Shown one piece after another: positions 32,301 to 40,288 of a DNA stretch of 64,000 nt (within the stretch, counting starts at the first letter, position 1; each line of letters starts with the position of its first letter). The notes below the pieces were generated by a model that was given only the letters and a program-made list of their open reading frames with translations, ran no database searches and had not been told where the DNA came from. The position numbers were made by a program, and so were the translations under genes. This DNA comes from Pseudomonas taetrolens (GTDB lineage Bacteria; Pseudomonadota; Gammaproteobacteria; Pseudomonadales; Pseudomonadaceae): NCBI RefSeq assembly GCF_900475285.1, contig NZ_LS483370.1, positions 1,874,001 through 1,938,000 on the forward strand, written 5' to 3'.

Positions 32301-32433
32301 CGGTCTGATCTTCAGCCAGATCCTGACCCTTTACACCACTCCGGTGGTTTACCTCTATCTCGATCGCACACGCCATCGCTTCAACAAATGGCGCGGTGTG
32401 CGCACTGATGCTGCTCTGGAAACTCCGCTATGA
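29326..32433 (+). CDS. muxC: RND multidrug efflux transporter MuxC (MdtC-like)
   Basis: The 1035-residue second pump subunit is a paralogue of MuxB. It opens with [22 protein letters not shown], and [22 protein letters not shown] holds the proton-relay Asp pair. [26 protein letters not shown] near residue 870 is shared with MuxB. A heteromeric MuxBC pump is inferred from the tandem arrangement and from MdtBC. It overlaps muxB and opmB by 4 bp each. Confidence 0.95.
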   Translation: MNLSGPFIKRPVATMLLSLAIMLLGGVSFGLLPVSPLPQIDFPVIVVSASLPGASPEVMASSVATPLERSFGSIAGINTMSSRSSQGSTRVILQFDQDRDINGAAREVQAAINASRNLLPSGMRSMPTYKKINPSQAPIMVLSLTSDVLEKGQLYDLASTILSQSLSQVPGVGEVQIGGSSLPAVRIELEPQLLNQYGVSLDDVRSTIASANVRRPKGAVSDGERNWQIQANDQLEKAKDYEPLVIRYQDGAVLRLSDVARVRDSVEDRYNSGFFNNDAAVLLVVNRQAGANIIETVNAIKAQLPALEAVLPASVKLNLAMDRSPVIKATLHEAEMTLLIAVALVILVVFLFLGNFRASLIPTLAVPVSLVGTFAIMYLYGFSLNNLSLMALILATGLVVDDAIVVLENISRHIDNGIAPMKAAYLGAKEVGFTLLSMNVSLVAVFLSILFMGGIVQSLFREFSITLAASIVVSLVVSLTLTPMLCARWLKPHVPGTENAMQRWSMHLNDRMVRGYARSLDWVLRHKRLTLFSLLVTIGVNVALYVVVPKTFMPQQDTGQLIGFVRGDDGLSFSVMQPKMEIFRKAVLADPAVESVAGFIGGNGGTNNAFMIVRLKPVSERGISAQKVIERLRESLPKVPGGRLMLMADQDLQFGGGREQTSSQYSYILQSGDLNELRIWYPKVVAALKALPELTAIDAREGRGAQQVTLVVDRDQAKRLGVDMDMVTSVLNNAYSQRQISTIYDSLNQYQVVMEVNPKYAQDPQTLNQVQVITADGQRIPLSTIAHYENSLQDDRVEHEGQFASETISFDMAPGVSLEQGTAAIERAIAKLGLPEDVIAKMAGTGDAFAATQKSQPFMILGALVAVYLVLGILYESYIHPLTILSTLPSAGVGALLSIYLTGGEFSLISLLGLFLLIGVVKKNAILMIDLALQLERHSGLAPEASIRSACLQRLRPILMTTLAAILGALPLMLSTAEGAEMRQPLGLTIIGGLIFSQILTLYTTPVVYLYLDRTRHRFNKWRGVRTDAALETPL

Positions 32434-33962
32434 CCTCTCGTTTGCTAAACCTTGCTCCGGCACTGTCGTCCCAACGCTGGGCCCTGGCCCGAGGCTCGCG
32501 TCTGCTGGGGCTGGTGATATCAGGCTTGTTGCTCAGCGCGTGCGCGATTGGCCCGGACTACCAGCGGCCCGAACTCGCGGCTCCGGTGCAATACAAGGAA
32601 GCTGCCGGCTGGACCCAGGCCAACCCGAGTGATGCATTGGCCCGCGGCGCCTGGTGGGAGCTGTACGGTGATCAGCAGCTTAATGGCCTGGTGGAGCAGC
32701 TCAACCGCTCCAACCAGACCATTGCCCAATCCGAAGCCCAGTTTCGTCAGGCCCAGGCGTTGGTGCGCACTGCACGCGGGGCTTTTTTCCCGAGTGCTGA
32801 CTTGAGCGTGGGTAAAACCCGCTCCAGTCAGGGCACCGGCAGCAGCAGCTCAAGCTTGAGCAGTTCCAGCAGCGGGATTCGTGACACCTACAATGCACAG
32901 GTTGGTGTCAGCTGGGAGGCCGATGTCTGGGGCAAGCTGCGGCGCGGCCTCGAAGCCAACGAAGCCACCGCTGAAGCCAGCCTGGCCGACCTGGCGGCCA
33001 TGCGCCTGAGCCAGCAGTCCGAGTTGGTGCAGAACTACCTGCAGTTACGCGTCATCGATGAGCAAAAACGCTTACTGGAGGCCACGGTCGAGGCCTATCA
33101 GCGCTCACTGAAAATGACGGACAACCAGTACCGAGCCGGGATTTCCGGCAAGGATTCCGTGGCCCAGGCACAAACCCAATTGCGTAATACCCAGGCCAGC
33201 CTGATCGACTTGATCTGGCAGCGGGCCCAGTTTGAAAATGCGATTGCGGTGCTGACCGGACAAGCGCCTTCGGCCTTCAGCCTGGCCGAAGTCGATACCG
33301 TACCTGCGTTGCCGCAGATACCCGTGAGCCTGCCATCGCAATTGCTCGAACGTCGCCCGGACATCGCCTCGGCCGAGCGCTCGATCATCGCCGCCAATGC
33401 CAATATCGGGGTTGCCAAGGCCGCCTATTACCCGGATTTCAGCCTGAGCCTTTCGGGCGGCTACAGCAGCAGTACCTATGACGACTGGATCAGCGTGCCC
33501 AACCGTTTCTGGTCGGTAGGGCCGAAAATTGCTTTGCCACTGTTCGATGGCGGCCAACGCTCTGCCGAGGTCGACCGTAACGAAGCGCTGTATGACCAGA
33601 CGGTGGCAAAGTACCGGCAGACCGTACTCGATGGTTTTCGCGAAGTGGAAAACTACCTGGTGCAGTTGAAGGTACTGGGGGACGAATCAGTGGTGCAGGA
33701 ACAGGCGCTGGAGTCGGCCCGTGAGTCATTGCGCCTGACCAGCAATCAGTACAAGGCCGGCCTGATTGCCTACCTCGACGTCGTCTCGGTGCAAACCACC
33801 GCACTCACCACCGAACGTAGCGTGCTCAACTTGCTGCAAAGCCGGCTGATTGCCAGCGTGCAACTGATCGCTGCACTGGGTGGTGGCTGGGACGGCAATA
33901 CCGACCTGAGTGCCAATGAAAATAACCGCCGCCGAACGTCAACGGCCCCGGATTCGCAATGA
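32430..33962 (+). CDS. opmB: Outer-membrane efflux channel lipoprotein OpmB
   Basis: The 510-residue protein is a TolC-like channel of the NodT family. The signal ends in a lipobox (GLLLSACAIGPDYQRPE) with C38 as the lipid site. Two outer-membrane efflux repeats follow, with the typical LLERRPDIASAERSIIAANANIG motif in the second. A serine-rich segment (residues about 130-145, GTGSSSSSLSSSSSG) interrupts the first repeat. The start overlaps muxC and there is no gene for another 175 bp, so opmB ends the operon. The stop is followed within 4 bp by a REP arm. Confidence 0.94.
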   Translation: MTSRLLNLAPALSSQRWALARGSRLLGLVISGLLLSACAIGPDYQRPELAAPVQYKEAAGWTQANPSDALARGAWWELYGDQQLNGLVEQLNRSNQTIAQSEAQFRQAQALVRTARGAFFPSADLSVGKTRSSQGTGSSSSSLSSSSSGIRDTYNAQVGVSWEADVWGKLRRGLEANEATAEASLADLAAMRLSQQSELVQNYLQLRVIDEQKRLLEATVEAYQRSLKMTDNQYRAGISGKDSVAQAQTQLRNTQASLIDLIWQRAQFENAIAVLTGQAPSAFSLAEVDTVPALPQIPVSLPSQLLERRPDIASAERSIIAANANIGVAKAAYYPDFSLSLSGGYSSSTYDDWISVPNRFWSVGPKIALPLFDGGQRSAEVDRNEALYDQTVAKYRQTVLDGFREVENYLVQLKVLGDESVVQEQALESARESLRLTSNQYKAGLIAYLDVVSVQTTALTTERSVLNLLQSRLIASVQLIAALGGGWDGNTDLSANENNRRRTSTAPDSQ

Positions 33963-33964
33963 CC

Positions 33965-34110
33965 CTGTAGCCGCTGCCGAAGGCTGCGAAAAGGAGGGGC
34001 CGCGCTATCCATCGCAGCCTGCGGCAGCGGTTACAAATAAGGACGATCCGTAGCAGCGGTCGAGCGAAGCGAGGCCGCGTCCGGCGACGCAGCCGTCGCA
34101 AAAACCCTGG
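33965..34110. repeat. REP/BIME cluster after opmB
   Basis: A direct arm TGTAGCCGCTGCCGAAGGCT (from 33966) faces an inverted arm AGCCTGCGGCAGCGGTTACA (34017-34036). A second REP type follows: GTAGCAGCGGTCGAGCGAAG with CGAGGCCGCGTCCGG. The same two types appear at 21.6-22.1 kb. Confidence 0.8.
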
Positions 34111-34139
34111 GTATTTTCTGCGTGTCGACGCGTGCAGGT

Positions 34140-35216
34140 TCAGAGGTAGAAGCTGAACCGGTCCTTGCCATTATGTTTGGAGGCGTATAACGCCTTGTCA
34201 GCCTTGGCCAGCGCCTGGTTGAGGCTTTCGTCATCGTCGAGGCGGGTGAGCCCGATGCTGACGGTGACCGGATGTTCGTGCGGATCCTCGCGCACTTGCC
34301 GGCACAGGGTGGTCATCAGGGCCTCCACATCGGTACGACGCACGCCTGACAAATACACGGCAAATTCCTCTCCGCCCAGGCGGGCATATTGATGCCCGGC
34401 CATCACCGATTTGATACAGACGGCGGTGCGTACCAGCACTTCATCCCCCACATCGTGGCCATACTGATCGTTGATCTTCTTGAAATTGTCGATGTCGATC
34501 ATCGCCAGGTAGTGATCGTGCTCCCGCGGACGGGCCAGCAGAACCTGAGTGGCCTGGGCCATGAAAGAGCGGCGGTTGGGGATCTCAGTCAGGGCATCCA
34601 TGTATGCCTGGCTCATCAACAATTTGGACAGGGTGAAGTTGTACAGCTTCACCTGGCGCAATTTGAAAAAGCAGTAAATCGTCACGCTGCTGAGGAACAC
34701 ATAAAAACACAGAATCAGTGAGCCTCGCAGATCCAGGACCTCAGCGGAGGTCATCAGAAAAGGATTGAGCGTCAGCCAGGTCAGAAGCACAACGGCGAGG
34801 AATGCCCAGCGGCTCAAGGGCAGCACAGAGGCACTGTAGAAAATGCTGGCGGTCGCCAGAACCAGCCAGATGGGTTGCACTTCTTCCGGCAGACCATCAA
34901 CGATATAGCGAATGCCAAGAGCCATCACGGCAACAAAAAACACGTTGAGCACGTCGAAATGCCGGTGCTCGACGATGAAACCCAGAATGAGGGTGGCCAT
35001 CATCATGGTGCCAAGCAACAACACTGACAGCCCGGTAAAGCCCTGTTGGCCTTTGAAACTGACAATCAGGTCAAACAACAGCCAGATAAAAGTGCTGGCG
35101 ATGTAGGTCAGTCGGCAAAAAGTACGCAGTTCTTCGAAATCATGTTGGGCAAATTCGGCTTGCAAGGCGCTGAGGCGGGCTTGTTTTGAAATATCAGTTT
35201 CGATGGCTTTGAGCAT
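34140..35216 (-). CDS. Membrane-bound GGDEF diguanylate cyclase
   Basis: The 358-residue protein has about six hydrophobic segments over residues 30-180 and a GGDEF domain from about residue 195. The active-site loop is GGEEF at 281-285, so cyclic-di-GMP synthesis is expected. The IDIDNFKKINDQYGHDVGDE metal and substrate region is intact. The RxxD inhibitory site normally found before the signature is missing: the matching residues 272-275 read MAGH. Product inhibition by that route is therefore unlikely. The membrane domain resembles MASE-type sensors but its signal is unknown. The gene stands alone. Confidence 0.92.
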   Translation of the reverse strand: MLKAIETDISKQARLSALQAEFAQHDFEELRTFCRLTYIASTFIWLLFDLIVSFKGQQGFTGLSVLLLGTMMMATLILGFIVEHRHFDVLNVFFVAVMALGIRYIVDGLPEEVQPIWLVLATASIFYSASVLPLSRWAFLAVVLLTWLTLNPFLMTSAEVLDLRGSLILCFYVFLSSVTIYCFFKLRQVKLYNFTLSKLLMSQAYMDALTEIPNRRSFMAQATQVLLARPREHDHYLAMIDIDNFKKINDQYGHDVGDEVLVRTAVCIKSVMAGHQYARLGGEEFAVYLSGVRRTDVEALMTTLCRQVREDPHEHPVTVSIGLTRLDDDESLNQALAKADKALYASKHNGKDRFSFYL

Positions 35217-35351
35217 TGCAGGCCTTGATCGCGGTCAACAGGGCAGGAGGTCGCTTGCTACTGCTGCAAGCGGCCTCTGAGCCCGGACTGGGTGCTGATA
35301 ACCCTAGCAGGAGTTGACGGTTTATCGATAGTGCCCGCGCCCGGCCTGAAC

Positions 35352-36068
35352 TCAATTGGCCTGCGCAAATACCTCGCCGACGCTGCGTCTGCGAGCGTGC
35401 TGTTCACTGGCCCGGATCAGGGCTTCGAGATCTTCGGCTGTCACGTCAATGAAAGCATCCATGTCTTCCAGAGCCAGCTGCAAGTCTTCGGCGGTAATAC
35501 CCGGATCACCGATCACCGCTGGGGCAACGAGAGGAGGGCTGGGCTCTGCCGGTTTTTTCGGATAGCTCACCCGCGTCAGATTGTTGTAGGCCAGGGCCGC
35601 CAGCAGCATGCACGCCGCGCTGAGCATGACAGGGGCCAGCACTGCCCAGCCGAGGCTGGCGCTGTCCGGGTCAGCCAGAACCACCAGCAACGCCAGGGCA
35701 CCGGCAGGTGGATGCAGACAACGCAGCATGCACATGGTGATCAGTGCCAGGCCAGCCGCGAGGCAGGCGCTGTCGAGGTCGCGGCCGAAGAAATGCACCA
35801 CCGACAAGGACACCAGAGTGGCACAGAAGTAGCCGCCCAGAATCGACCAGGGCTGCGCCAGCGCGCCGGATGACACCGCAAACAGCAGAACGGCTGATGC
35901 CCCCAGCGGGCCGATCAAATGCAGGGCGACAGGCAGGCCAAAGAACAGGCTGCAAACCCAGACACTGAACAGGGTACCGAGGGAAACACCCAGTGCGGCA
36001 CGGCTCCATTCGGTGGGACGGGTGTGGGTGGCGGGGGGGATAAAACGGTTGATCCAGCGGTTTTGCAT
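35352..36068 (-). CDS. HPP-family membrane protein without CBS domains
   Basis: The 238-residue protein has four to five hydrophobic segments that match the HPP family, named for the conserved CLHPPAGA motif near residue 120. IGPLGASAVLLFAVSSGALAQPWSILGG is also typical. The cytoplasmic tail (about 170-238) contains two copies of an acidic ITAEDLxxAL/VTAEDLEALI motif. Many HPP proteins continue into a pair of CBS domains, but here the protein stops after RRRSVGEVFAQAN, and the downstream 135 bp show no remnant. HPP proteins have been linked to nitrite transport in plants and cyanobacteria; the role here is unknown. Confidence 0.85.
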   Translation of the reverse strand: MQNRWINRFIPPATHTRPTEWSRAALGVSLGTLFSVWVCSLFFGLPVALHLIGPLGASAVLLFAVSSGALAQPWSILGGYFCATLVSLSVVHFFGRDLDSACLAAGLALITMCMLRCLHPPAGALALLVVLADPDSASLGWAVLAPVMLSAACMLLAALAYNNLTRVSYPKKPAEPSPPLVAPAVIGDPGITAEDLQLALEDMDAFIDVTAEDLEALIRASEQHARRRSVGEVFAQAN

Positions 36069-36102
36069 GGTGAGAACAATCCGGTTTGGCGGCGAAACAG
36101 AT

Positions 36103-36138
36103 AAAAAAAGGGCTTGGCGGGGTTTCCGGCAAGCCCTT
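36103..36138 (-). terminator. Intrinsic terminator in the leader of the HPP gene
   Basis: On the minus strand AAGGGCTTG and CAAGCCCTT form a perfect 9-bp stem around a 13-nt loop, followed by seven T. It ends about 35 bp before the HPP start codon on the same strand. It is therefore placed as an attenuator of the HPP gene or as the end of a short RNA transcribed from upstream. Confidence 0.8.
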
Positions 36139-36230
36139 GAAATGTCCCTTCATTTGGGGGAGGAACCTGTGCAGTGTGCACACCGTAAAAACAATCCGCA
36201 AATTCATAATAATGATGCTTGAATGCATTA
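36103..36230 (-). ncRNA. Candidate short RNA or leader attenuator upstream of the HPP gene
   Basis: A promoter-like pair lies on the minus strand: TTGATT (-35, near 36255), then 17 bp, then ATTAAT (-10, near 36230). About 125 nt downstream is the strong terminator at 36103-36138. Between them are a small hairpin (AAATG AAGGGA CATTT) and the palindrome GTGTGCACAC. No short reading frame closes before the terminator, so this is not an obvious leader peptide. The boundaries are inferred, and it could be a free small RNA or a conditional leader of the HPP gene. Confidence 0.4.
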
Positions 36231-36288
36231 ATTTTGAGTTATTGGGCGAAATCAACAGCTCGGGCCTGTGGCCGCCAGGCTTGATTGT

Positions 36289-36564
36289 TTAAGGCGCGCG
36301 GGTGGATGGAGTGTCGGACCGCTTGCCCAGAATGCGATCATGCACGTCATTGCCCAGCAATCGATGCTCAATCAGGCTGCGCAATCCTGGACAGTTGGCC
36401 AATGGTCCTTTCAGCACCAGCAATGCGTCACGCAATTTGATCAGGTTGCCCAGTTCGGGCAGGCACAGGGGGGCTGTCTGGCCATGCCCCTGATTTCCCA
36501 GCGCGCAAGGTTCGGCAAGGGCCCGCAGCGGGGGCTCGGCATTGGCCAGCAGGGAATAATTCAT
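36289..36564 (-). CDS. Small hypothetical protein (91 aa)
   Basis: Nothing recognisable in this 91-residue product. It has a plausible ribosome site (GGAG 9 bp before ATG 36564) and a leucine-rich middle (LPELGNLIKLRDALLVLKGPLANC) that could form helices. There is no signal peptide or membrane segment. The minus-strand orientation matches its downstream neighbour, but the candidate RNA promoter lies in between. It may be a lineage-specific gene or a chance frame. Confidence 0.45.
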   Translation of the reverse strand: MNYSLLANAEPPLRALAEPCALGNQGHGQTAPLCLPELGNLIKLRDALLVLKGPLANCPGLRSLIEHRLLGNDVHDRILGKRSDTPSTRAP

Positions 36565-37034
36565 GGGGCATGCTCCGTTCGGAAAGGCTCTTCAGGGGTG
36601 GGGGGCAGATCCTTGATAACACTGTAATGAGCGCATGCAGGGCAGGTGTCCACGGCGTACAACCGTTTCTGTGCAGGGCTGGTCTGCGCCGCAGAGGCTC
36701 ATCACCAGCGTGGAAAGAGCCACCGGTGTTTAGCGTTGCGATACACGCGGTGACACATGGACCATTTACTCTGGTTGCGATCTGGGATTTGTGTCAGCGA
36801 TTGTAAAACGCGAAACCTGCCCGGTATTGTCAGGCTGTGCGTAGCTGAAAAGAAGATTTACGGAGAAGTTCGTAGGATTATTCAATCCATATGGCAAGAG
36901 TATTGAGTGCCTTGATTCATACCCTCAATTGTTTTCAGGCATACGGGTTTCCGATGTAACGCCCTACAGGGCAGTACATCCGTCCAAAGATAACCGTGGG
37001 TTTCCAGGCGTTGAAATGGTTACTAATTGAGAAC
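36565..37034. other. 470-bp region without a recognised gene
   Basis: No open frame here shows conserved sequence or a good ribosome site; the longest is about 78 codons. It contains a neat dyad at 36953-36980 (GATGTA ac GCCCT ac AGGGC ag TACATC), which lies downstream of the RpiR-type regulator on the minus strand. The rest is of average composition. Confidence 0.4.
36953..36980. terminator. Dyad downstream of the RpiR-type regulator
   Basis: The arms GATGTA and TACATC, and GCCCT and AGGGC, pair around a 2-nt loop with one symmetric AC/AG bulge. It lies 55 bp past the regulator stop on the minus strand. There is no T-run, so it may be a transcript-end hairpin or a protein site. Confidence 0.35.
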
Positions 37035-37934
37035 CTAATCCTCAAAGCCTACTTGTTCGTGGATTTCGTCGACTTTGAGTTCCAGGCGATAAGCCACGGC
37101 AATGAACAGTGCCTGGCACAGGCACAAGGTCGCACTTAGCGACCGGAACGCAAACGAGCTGCCTTCATTGACCAGCAACACGCTGTTTGCCCTTTTGGCC
37201 AGGGGCGACAGGTTGCTGTCGGTGATGATCAGAGTTTTGGCCTGATGCAACTGGGCAATACGCAGGCAATGCTGGGTCTCCTTGCCATAAGGCGTAAAGC
37301 TGATGGCGATCACCAGGTCGTTGGCCCGCACACTGCGCATCTGCTCGCGGTAGCTGCCGCCCAGCCCGGAGACCAGATGAATCCGCTTGTTGGTGTGCTG
37401 CAGGTTGTACACCAGGTAGTCGGCAACAGCGAAGGAGCGACGTACGCCGACCACGTAGATGTTGTCGGCATTCACCACCAGATCCACCGCCTTGTCGAAG
37501 GCTTGATCATCGAGTTCAAGGCCAAGCCGCTCGATGCCCGACAGCGTGGCATTGATGCACTCGCGCGCCAGATCGCCGCCACTGGCTTTTTGTGACTTGT
37601 TGGCGATCATGCTGCGGATACGCTGCTGGTAGTTCTGGACCGGGGTTGCCTTGTGGGTATACGCCTCGCGGAACAGGGCCTGCATTTCGCTGAAACCGCT
37701 GAATCCGAAGCGCTGCGAAAAACGCACGATGGCCGAAGGGTGGACCTCGCACTCGCGGGCGATATCACTGATCCGGTCAACCATGATGCGGTCGCTTTGC
37801 TGGCTCATGTAACTGGCAATACGCTTGAGCTGTCGCGGCAGGCTCTCGTACTCCTCGGTTATAAGCTGCAATAAACCCTCGGCATTGAGCGCAGGGTTGG
37901 GCAATTCGCGCTCTGGCTGATCGCTGGGTGACAT
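37035..37934 (-). CDS. iolR: RpiR/MurR-family regulator of the inositol locus (IolR-like)
   Basis: The 299-residue protein has an N-terminal HTH_6 domain (about 20-95; VDRISDIARECEVHPSAIVRFSQRFGFSGFSEMQALFREAY) and a C-terminal SIS domain (about 140-270; VVGVRRSFAVADYL, VIAISFTPYGKETQ). SIS domains bind phosphorylated sugars, so an inositol-pathway intermediate is the likely ligand. ATG 37934 with AAGGA 8 bp upstream is preferred to the in-frame ATG 37979. It is divergent from iolC with 306 bp between. RpiR-type repressors are known for inositol genes in proteobacteria. The symbol is inferred from position, as the Bacillus IolR belongs to another family. Confidence 0.85.
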   Translation of the reverse strand: MSPSDQPERELPNPALNAEGLLQLITEEYESLPRQLKRIASYMSQQSDRIMVDRISDIARECEVHPSAIVRFSQRFGFSGFSEMQALFREAYTHKATPVQNYQQRIRSMIANKSQKASGGDLARECINATLSGIERLGLELDDQAFDKAVDLVVNADNIYVVGVRRSFAVADYLVYNLQHTNKRIHLVSGLGGSYREQMRSVRANDLVIAISFTPYGKETQHCLRIAQLHQAKTLIITDSNLSPLAKRANSVLLVNEGSSFAFRSLSATLCLCQALFIAVAYRLELKVDEIHEQVGFED

Positions 37935-38240
37935 AGATGAGTCCTTATGAATGGCTCTTTGCGGGTTCGACACAAGCATTGGCAGGTAACCGGTTAGCGT
38001 GCTCAGTCTACAGGGTAGGCGCTGAAAAAATCCTGACCAGCGATTCAGTCCCTGCTCGCTGAATCGTTACAGGGCAGTGAATCACCAGTTGCTGCTGGAT
38101 ATGGAACAAAAATTCTACATTAAAAATTTATGGAATAAATATTGTTTATTGTGCGCTGACGTTTTAGTCTTCATCCCACCTAGAGCGCTCAGGCCGTGTG
38201 AGGTGATGAGTGCAGGCTGATAAAAATAACAGGAGCCAGC
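37935..38240. other. iolR-iolC divergent regulatory region
   Basis: This 306-bp gap holds no gene. It must contain the promoters of the regulator and of the inositol operon. It is AT-rich at 38100-38150, where the paired dyads are found. No good sigma-70 pair stands out: TTGTTT at 38143 with TAGTCT 17 bp on is the best match for the plus strand and is weak. Confidence 0.5.
38103..38145. promoter_or_regulatory. Paired dyads upstream of iolC, candidate RpiR-type operator
   Basis: Site 1 is GGAACAAAAATTCT (38103-38116) and site 2 is GGAATAAATATTGT (38132-38145). Both fit GGAA-N6-TTnT and they are 29 bp apart. A pair with the same 29-bp spacing lies before the inositol ABC operon. The assignment to the divergent regulator is inference. 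Confidence 0.45.
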
Positions 38241-40178
38241 ATGGGACAGACTCGTTTTGCCACAGGGCGTGAATTGGATTTGATCTGCCTTGGACGCCTG
38301 GGCGTCGACCTCTACTCGCAACAAGTCGGGGCGCGCCTGGAAGATGTCAGCAGTTTCGCCAAGTACTTGGGCGGTTCCTCGGCCAACATAGCCTTCGGTA
38401 CGGCGCGGCTGGGCTTGCGCTCGGCGATGCTGAGCCGTGTGGGCGATGACCATATGGGGCGCTTTCTGACCGAGTCCCTGGCTCGAGAAGGTTGCGACGT
38501 CAGTGCCATCACCATCGATCCGCAGCGCCTGACCGCACTGGTGTTGCTGGGCCTTAAGGATCGCGAAACCTTCCCGCTGGTGTTCTATCGCGAAAACTGC
38601 GCGGACATGGCCCTGCGGGCCGAAGACATCGATCCGGCCTTCATCGCCTCGAGCAAGGCCCTGCTGATTACCGGTACCCACTTCTCCACGGAGGGCGTGT
38701 ATCAGGCCAGCATCACCGCACTCGATTACGCCGAGCAGCACAACGTCAAGCGCGTGCTCGACATCGATTACCGTCCGGTCCTCTGGGGGCTGGCAGGCAA
38801 GGCCGATGGCGAGACGCGCTTTGTGGCCGACCACAAGGTCACTGCCCATGTGCAGTCGATTCTGCCGCGCTTTGACCTGATCGTGGGCACAGAGGAAGAG
38901 TTCCTGATTGCCGGCGGTGGCACCGACTTGCTCGCAGCCTTGCGCGCTGTTCGGCAACTGACCCCCGCAACTCTGGTGGTCAAGCTCGGCCCTCAGGGGT
39001 GCACAGTGATTCACGGCGAGATCCCGGCCCGGCTTGAAGACGGCTCGATTTACCCGGGTGTGCGGGTCGAGGTGCTGAACGTGCTGGGTGCCGGCGATGC
39101 CTTTATGTCCGGCTTCCTCAGTGGCTGGCTGGAAGAGGCGAGCGACGAACGCTGCTGCCAGTTGGCCAATGCCTGCGGCGGGCTCGTGGTGTCACGTCAC
39201 GCCTGTGCCCCGGCCATGCCGACCCGGGCCGAACTCGACTACCTGTTCAACAGCCCGGTGCCGATCACCCGTCCCGATCAGGACATGGCTCTGCAGCGCC
39301 TGCATCAGGTCAGCGTACCGCGCAAACAGTGGAAGCAACTGTTTGTGTTCGCCTTCGATCACCGCTGGCAGCTGGTTGAAATCGCGCAGCAGTACGGCCG
39401 TGATCACACCTGTATTGGTGCCCTCAAGCAGCTGTTCATCCGCGCGGTCGAACAGGTCGAAGGCGACTTGCGGCGGCAGGGCATCGACGCCGATGTCGGT
39501 TTGCTGGCAGACCAGCGCTTCGGTCAGGATTCACTGAACGAGGCCACAGGCCGCGGCTGGTGGATTGCACGCCCGGTGGAGGTTCAGGGTTCGCGACCAC
39601 TGGCGTTTGAGCACGGTCGCTCGATTGGCAGCAACCTGATCGCCTGGCCGCAGGAACAGATCATTAAATGCCTGGTGCAGTTTCATCCCGATGACGAACC
39701 GCTGCTGCGTCTCGAGCAGGAAGCGCAAATCAAGGGTTTGTATCAGGCATCGCAGGCCAGCGGCCATGAACTGCTGCTGGAGATCATCCCGCCCAAAGAC
39801 CACCCTTCGACGCATCCCAACGTGCTGTACCGCGCCATCAAGCGTTTGTACAACCTCGAGATCTTCCCGGCCTGGTGGAAAATCGAAGCGCAACCCGCAG
39901 AAGTCTGGCAGCAACTCGATGCCTTGATTCAGGAACGCGACCCGTATTGCCGGGGCGTGGTGCTGCTGGGGCTGAATGCACCGCCCGAGGTGCTTGCCGA
40001 AGGGTTCCGGCAAGCCCGGGAGAGCACGACCTGCCGTGGATTCGCGGTGGGCCGGACGATTTTTCAGGAGCCCAGCCGCGCCTGGCTGGCCGGAGAAATC
40101 GATGACCGGGCGCTGATCGAACGGGTGCAGGGAACGTTCGTGCAGTTGATCGAGTCCTGGCAGTCCGCCCGTCGCTGA
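38241..40178 (+). CDS. iolC: IolC: 5-dehydro-2-deoxygluconokinase fused to DUF2090 aldolase-type domain
   Basis: The 645-residue protein has a PfkB-type sugar kinase domain (residues about 8-330) with the catalytic GAGDAFMSGF motif (D286). It phosphorylates 5-dehydro-2-deoxy-D-gluconate. Residues about 340-640 are a DUF2090 domain (FAFDHRWQLVEIAQQYG, RGVVLLGLNAP, CRGFAVGRTIFQEPSRAWLAGEID) that takes the place of IolJ, the aldolase that gives dihydroxyacetone phosphate and malonate semialdehyde. This fusion is usual in proteobacteria. ATG 38241 follows AACAGGAG. No separate iolJ is present. Confidence 0.95.
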   Translation: MGQTRFATGRELDLICLGRLGVDLYSQQVGARLEDVSSFAKYLGGSSANIAFGTARLGLRSAMLSRVGDDHMGRFLTESLAREGCDVSAITIDPQRLTALVLLGLKDRETFPLVFYRENCADMALRAEDIDPAFIASSKALLITGTHFSTEGVYQASITALDYAEQHNVKRVLDIDYRPVLWGLAGKADGETRFVADHKVTAHVQSILPRFDLIVGTEEEFLIAGGGTDLLAALRAVRQLTPATLVVKLGPQGCTVIHGEIPARLEDGSIYPGVRVEVLNVLGAGDAFMSGFLSGWLEEASDERCCQLANACGGLVVSRHACAPAMPTRAELDYLFNSPVPITRPDQDMALQRLHQVSVPRKQWKQLFVFAFDHRWQLVEIAQQYGRDHTCIGALKQLFIRAVEQVEGDLRRQGIDADVGLLADQRFGQDSLNEATGRGWWIARPVEVQGSRPLAFEHGRSIGSNLIAWPQEQIIKCLVQFHPDDEPLLRLEQEAQIKGLYQASQASGHELLLEIIPPKDHPSTHPNVLYRAIKRLYNLEIFPAWWKIEAQPAEVWQQLDALIQERDPYCRGVVLLGLNAPPEVLAEGFRQARESTTCRGFAVGRTIFQEPSRAWLAGEIDDRALIERVQGTFVQLIESWQSARR

Positions 40179-40184
40179 AGCTGT

Positions 40185-40260
40185 AGGCGCGAGCTTGCCC
40201 GGGATGCAGGCAACACGGTGCATCTGATGCACCGCAGCGATCCCGTCCCTGCAGATACTT
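40185..40260. repeat. REP-like element between iolC and iolE
   Basis: The 110-bp gap contains the Pseudomonas motif GTAGGCGCGAGCTTGCCCGGGAT and a related GCGATCCCG on the other side of a 17-bp hairpin (GGTGCAT ctg ATGCACC, 40217-40233). It may lower or stabilise expression within the operon. Confidence 0.5.
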
Positions 40261-40288
40261 TATTCAGAAAACAATAATAGGTGCAGCC

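Noticed and set aside
35671..36255. Leader peptide for the HPP gene, suggested by ATGs with Ile/Leu/Val codons in the upstream RNA
   Set aside because: The frame does not stop before the terminator but runs on into the HPP gene in another frame, so it does not behave like an attenuation peptide.
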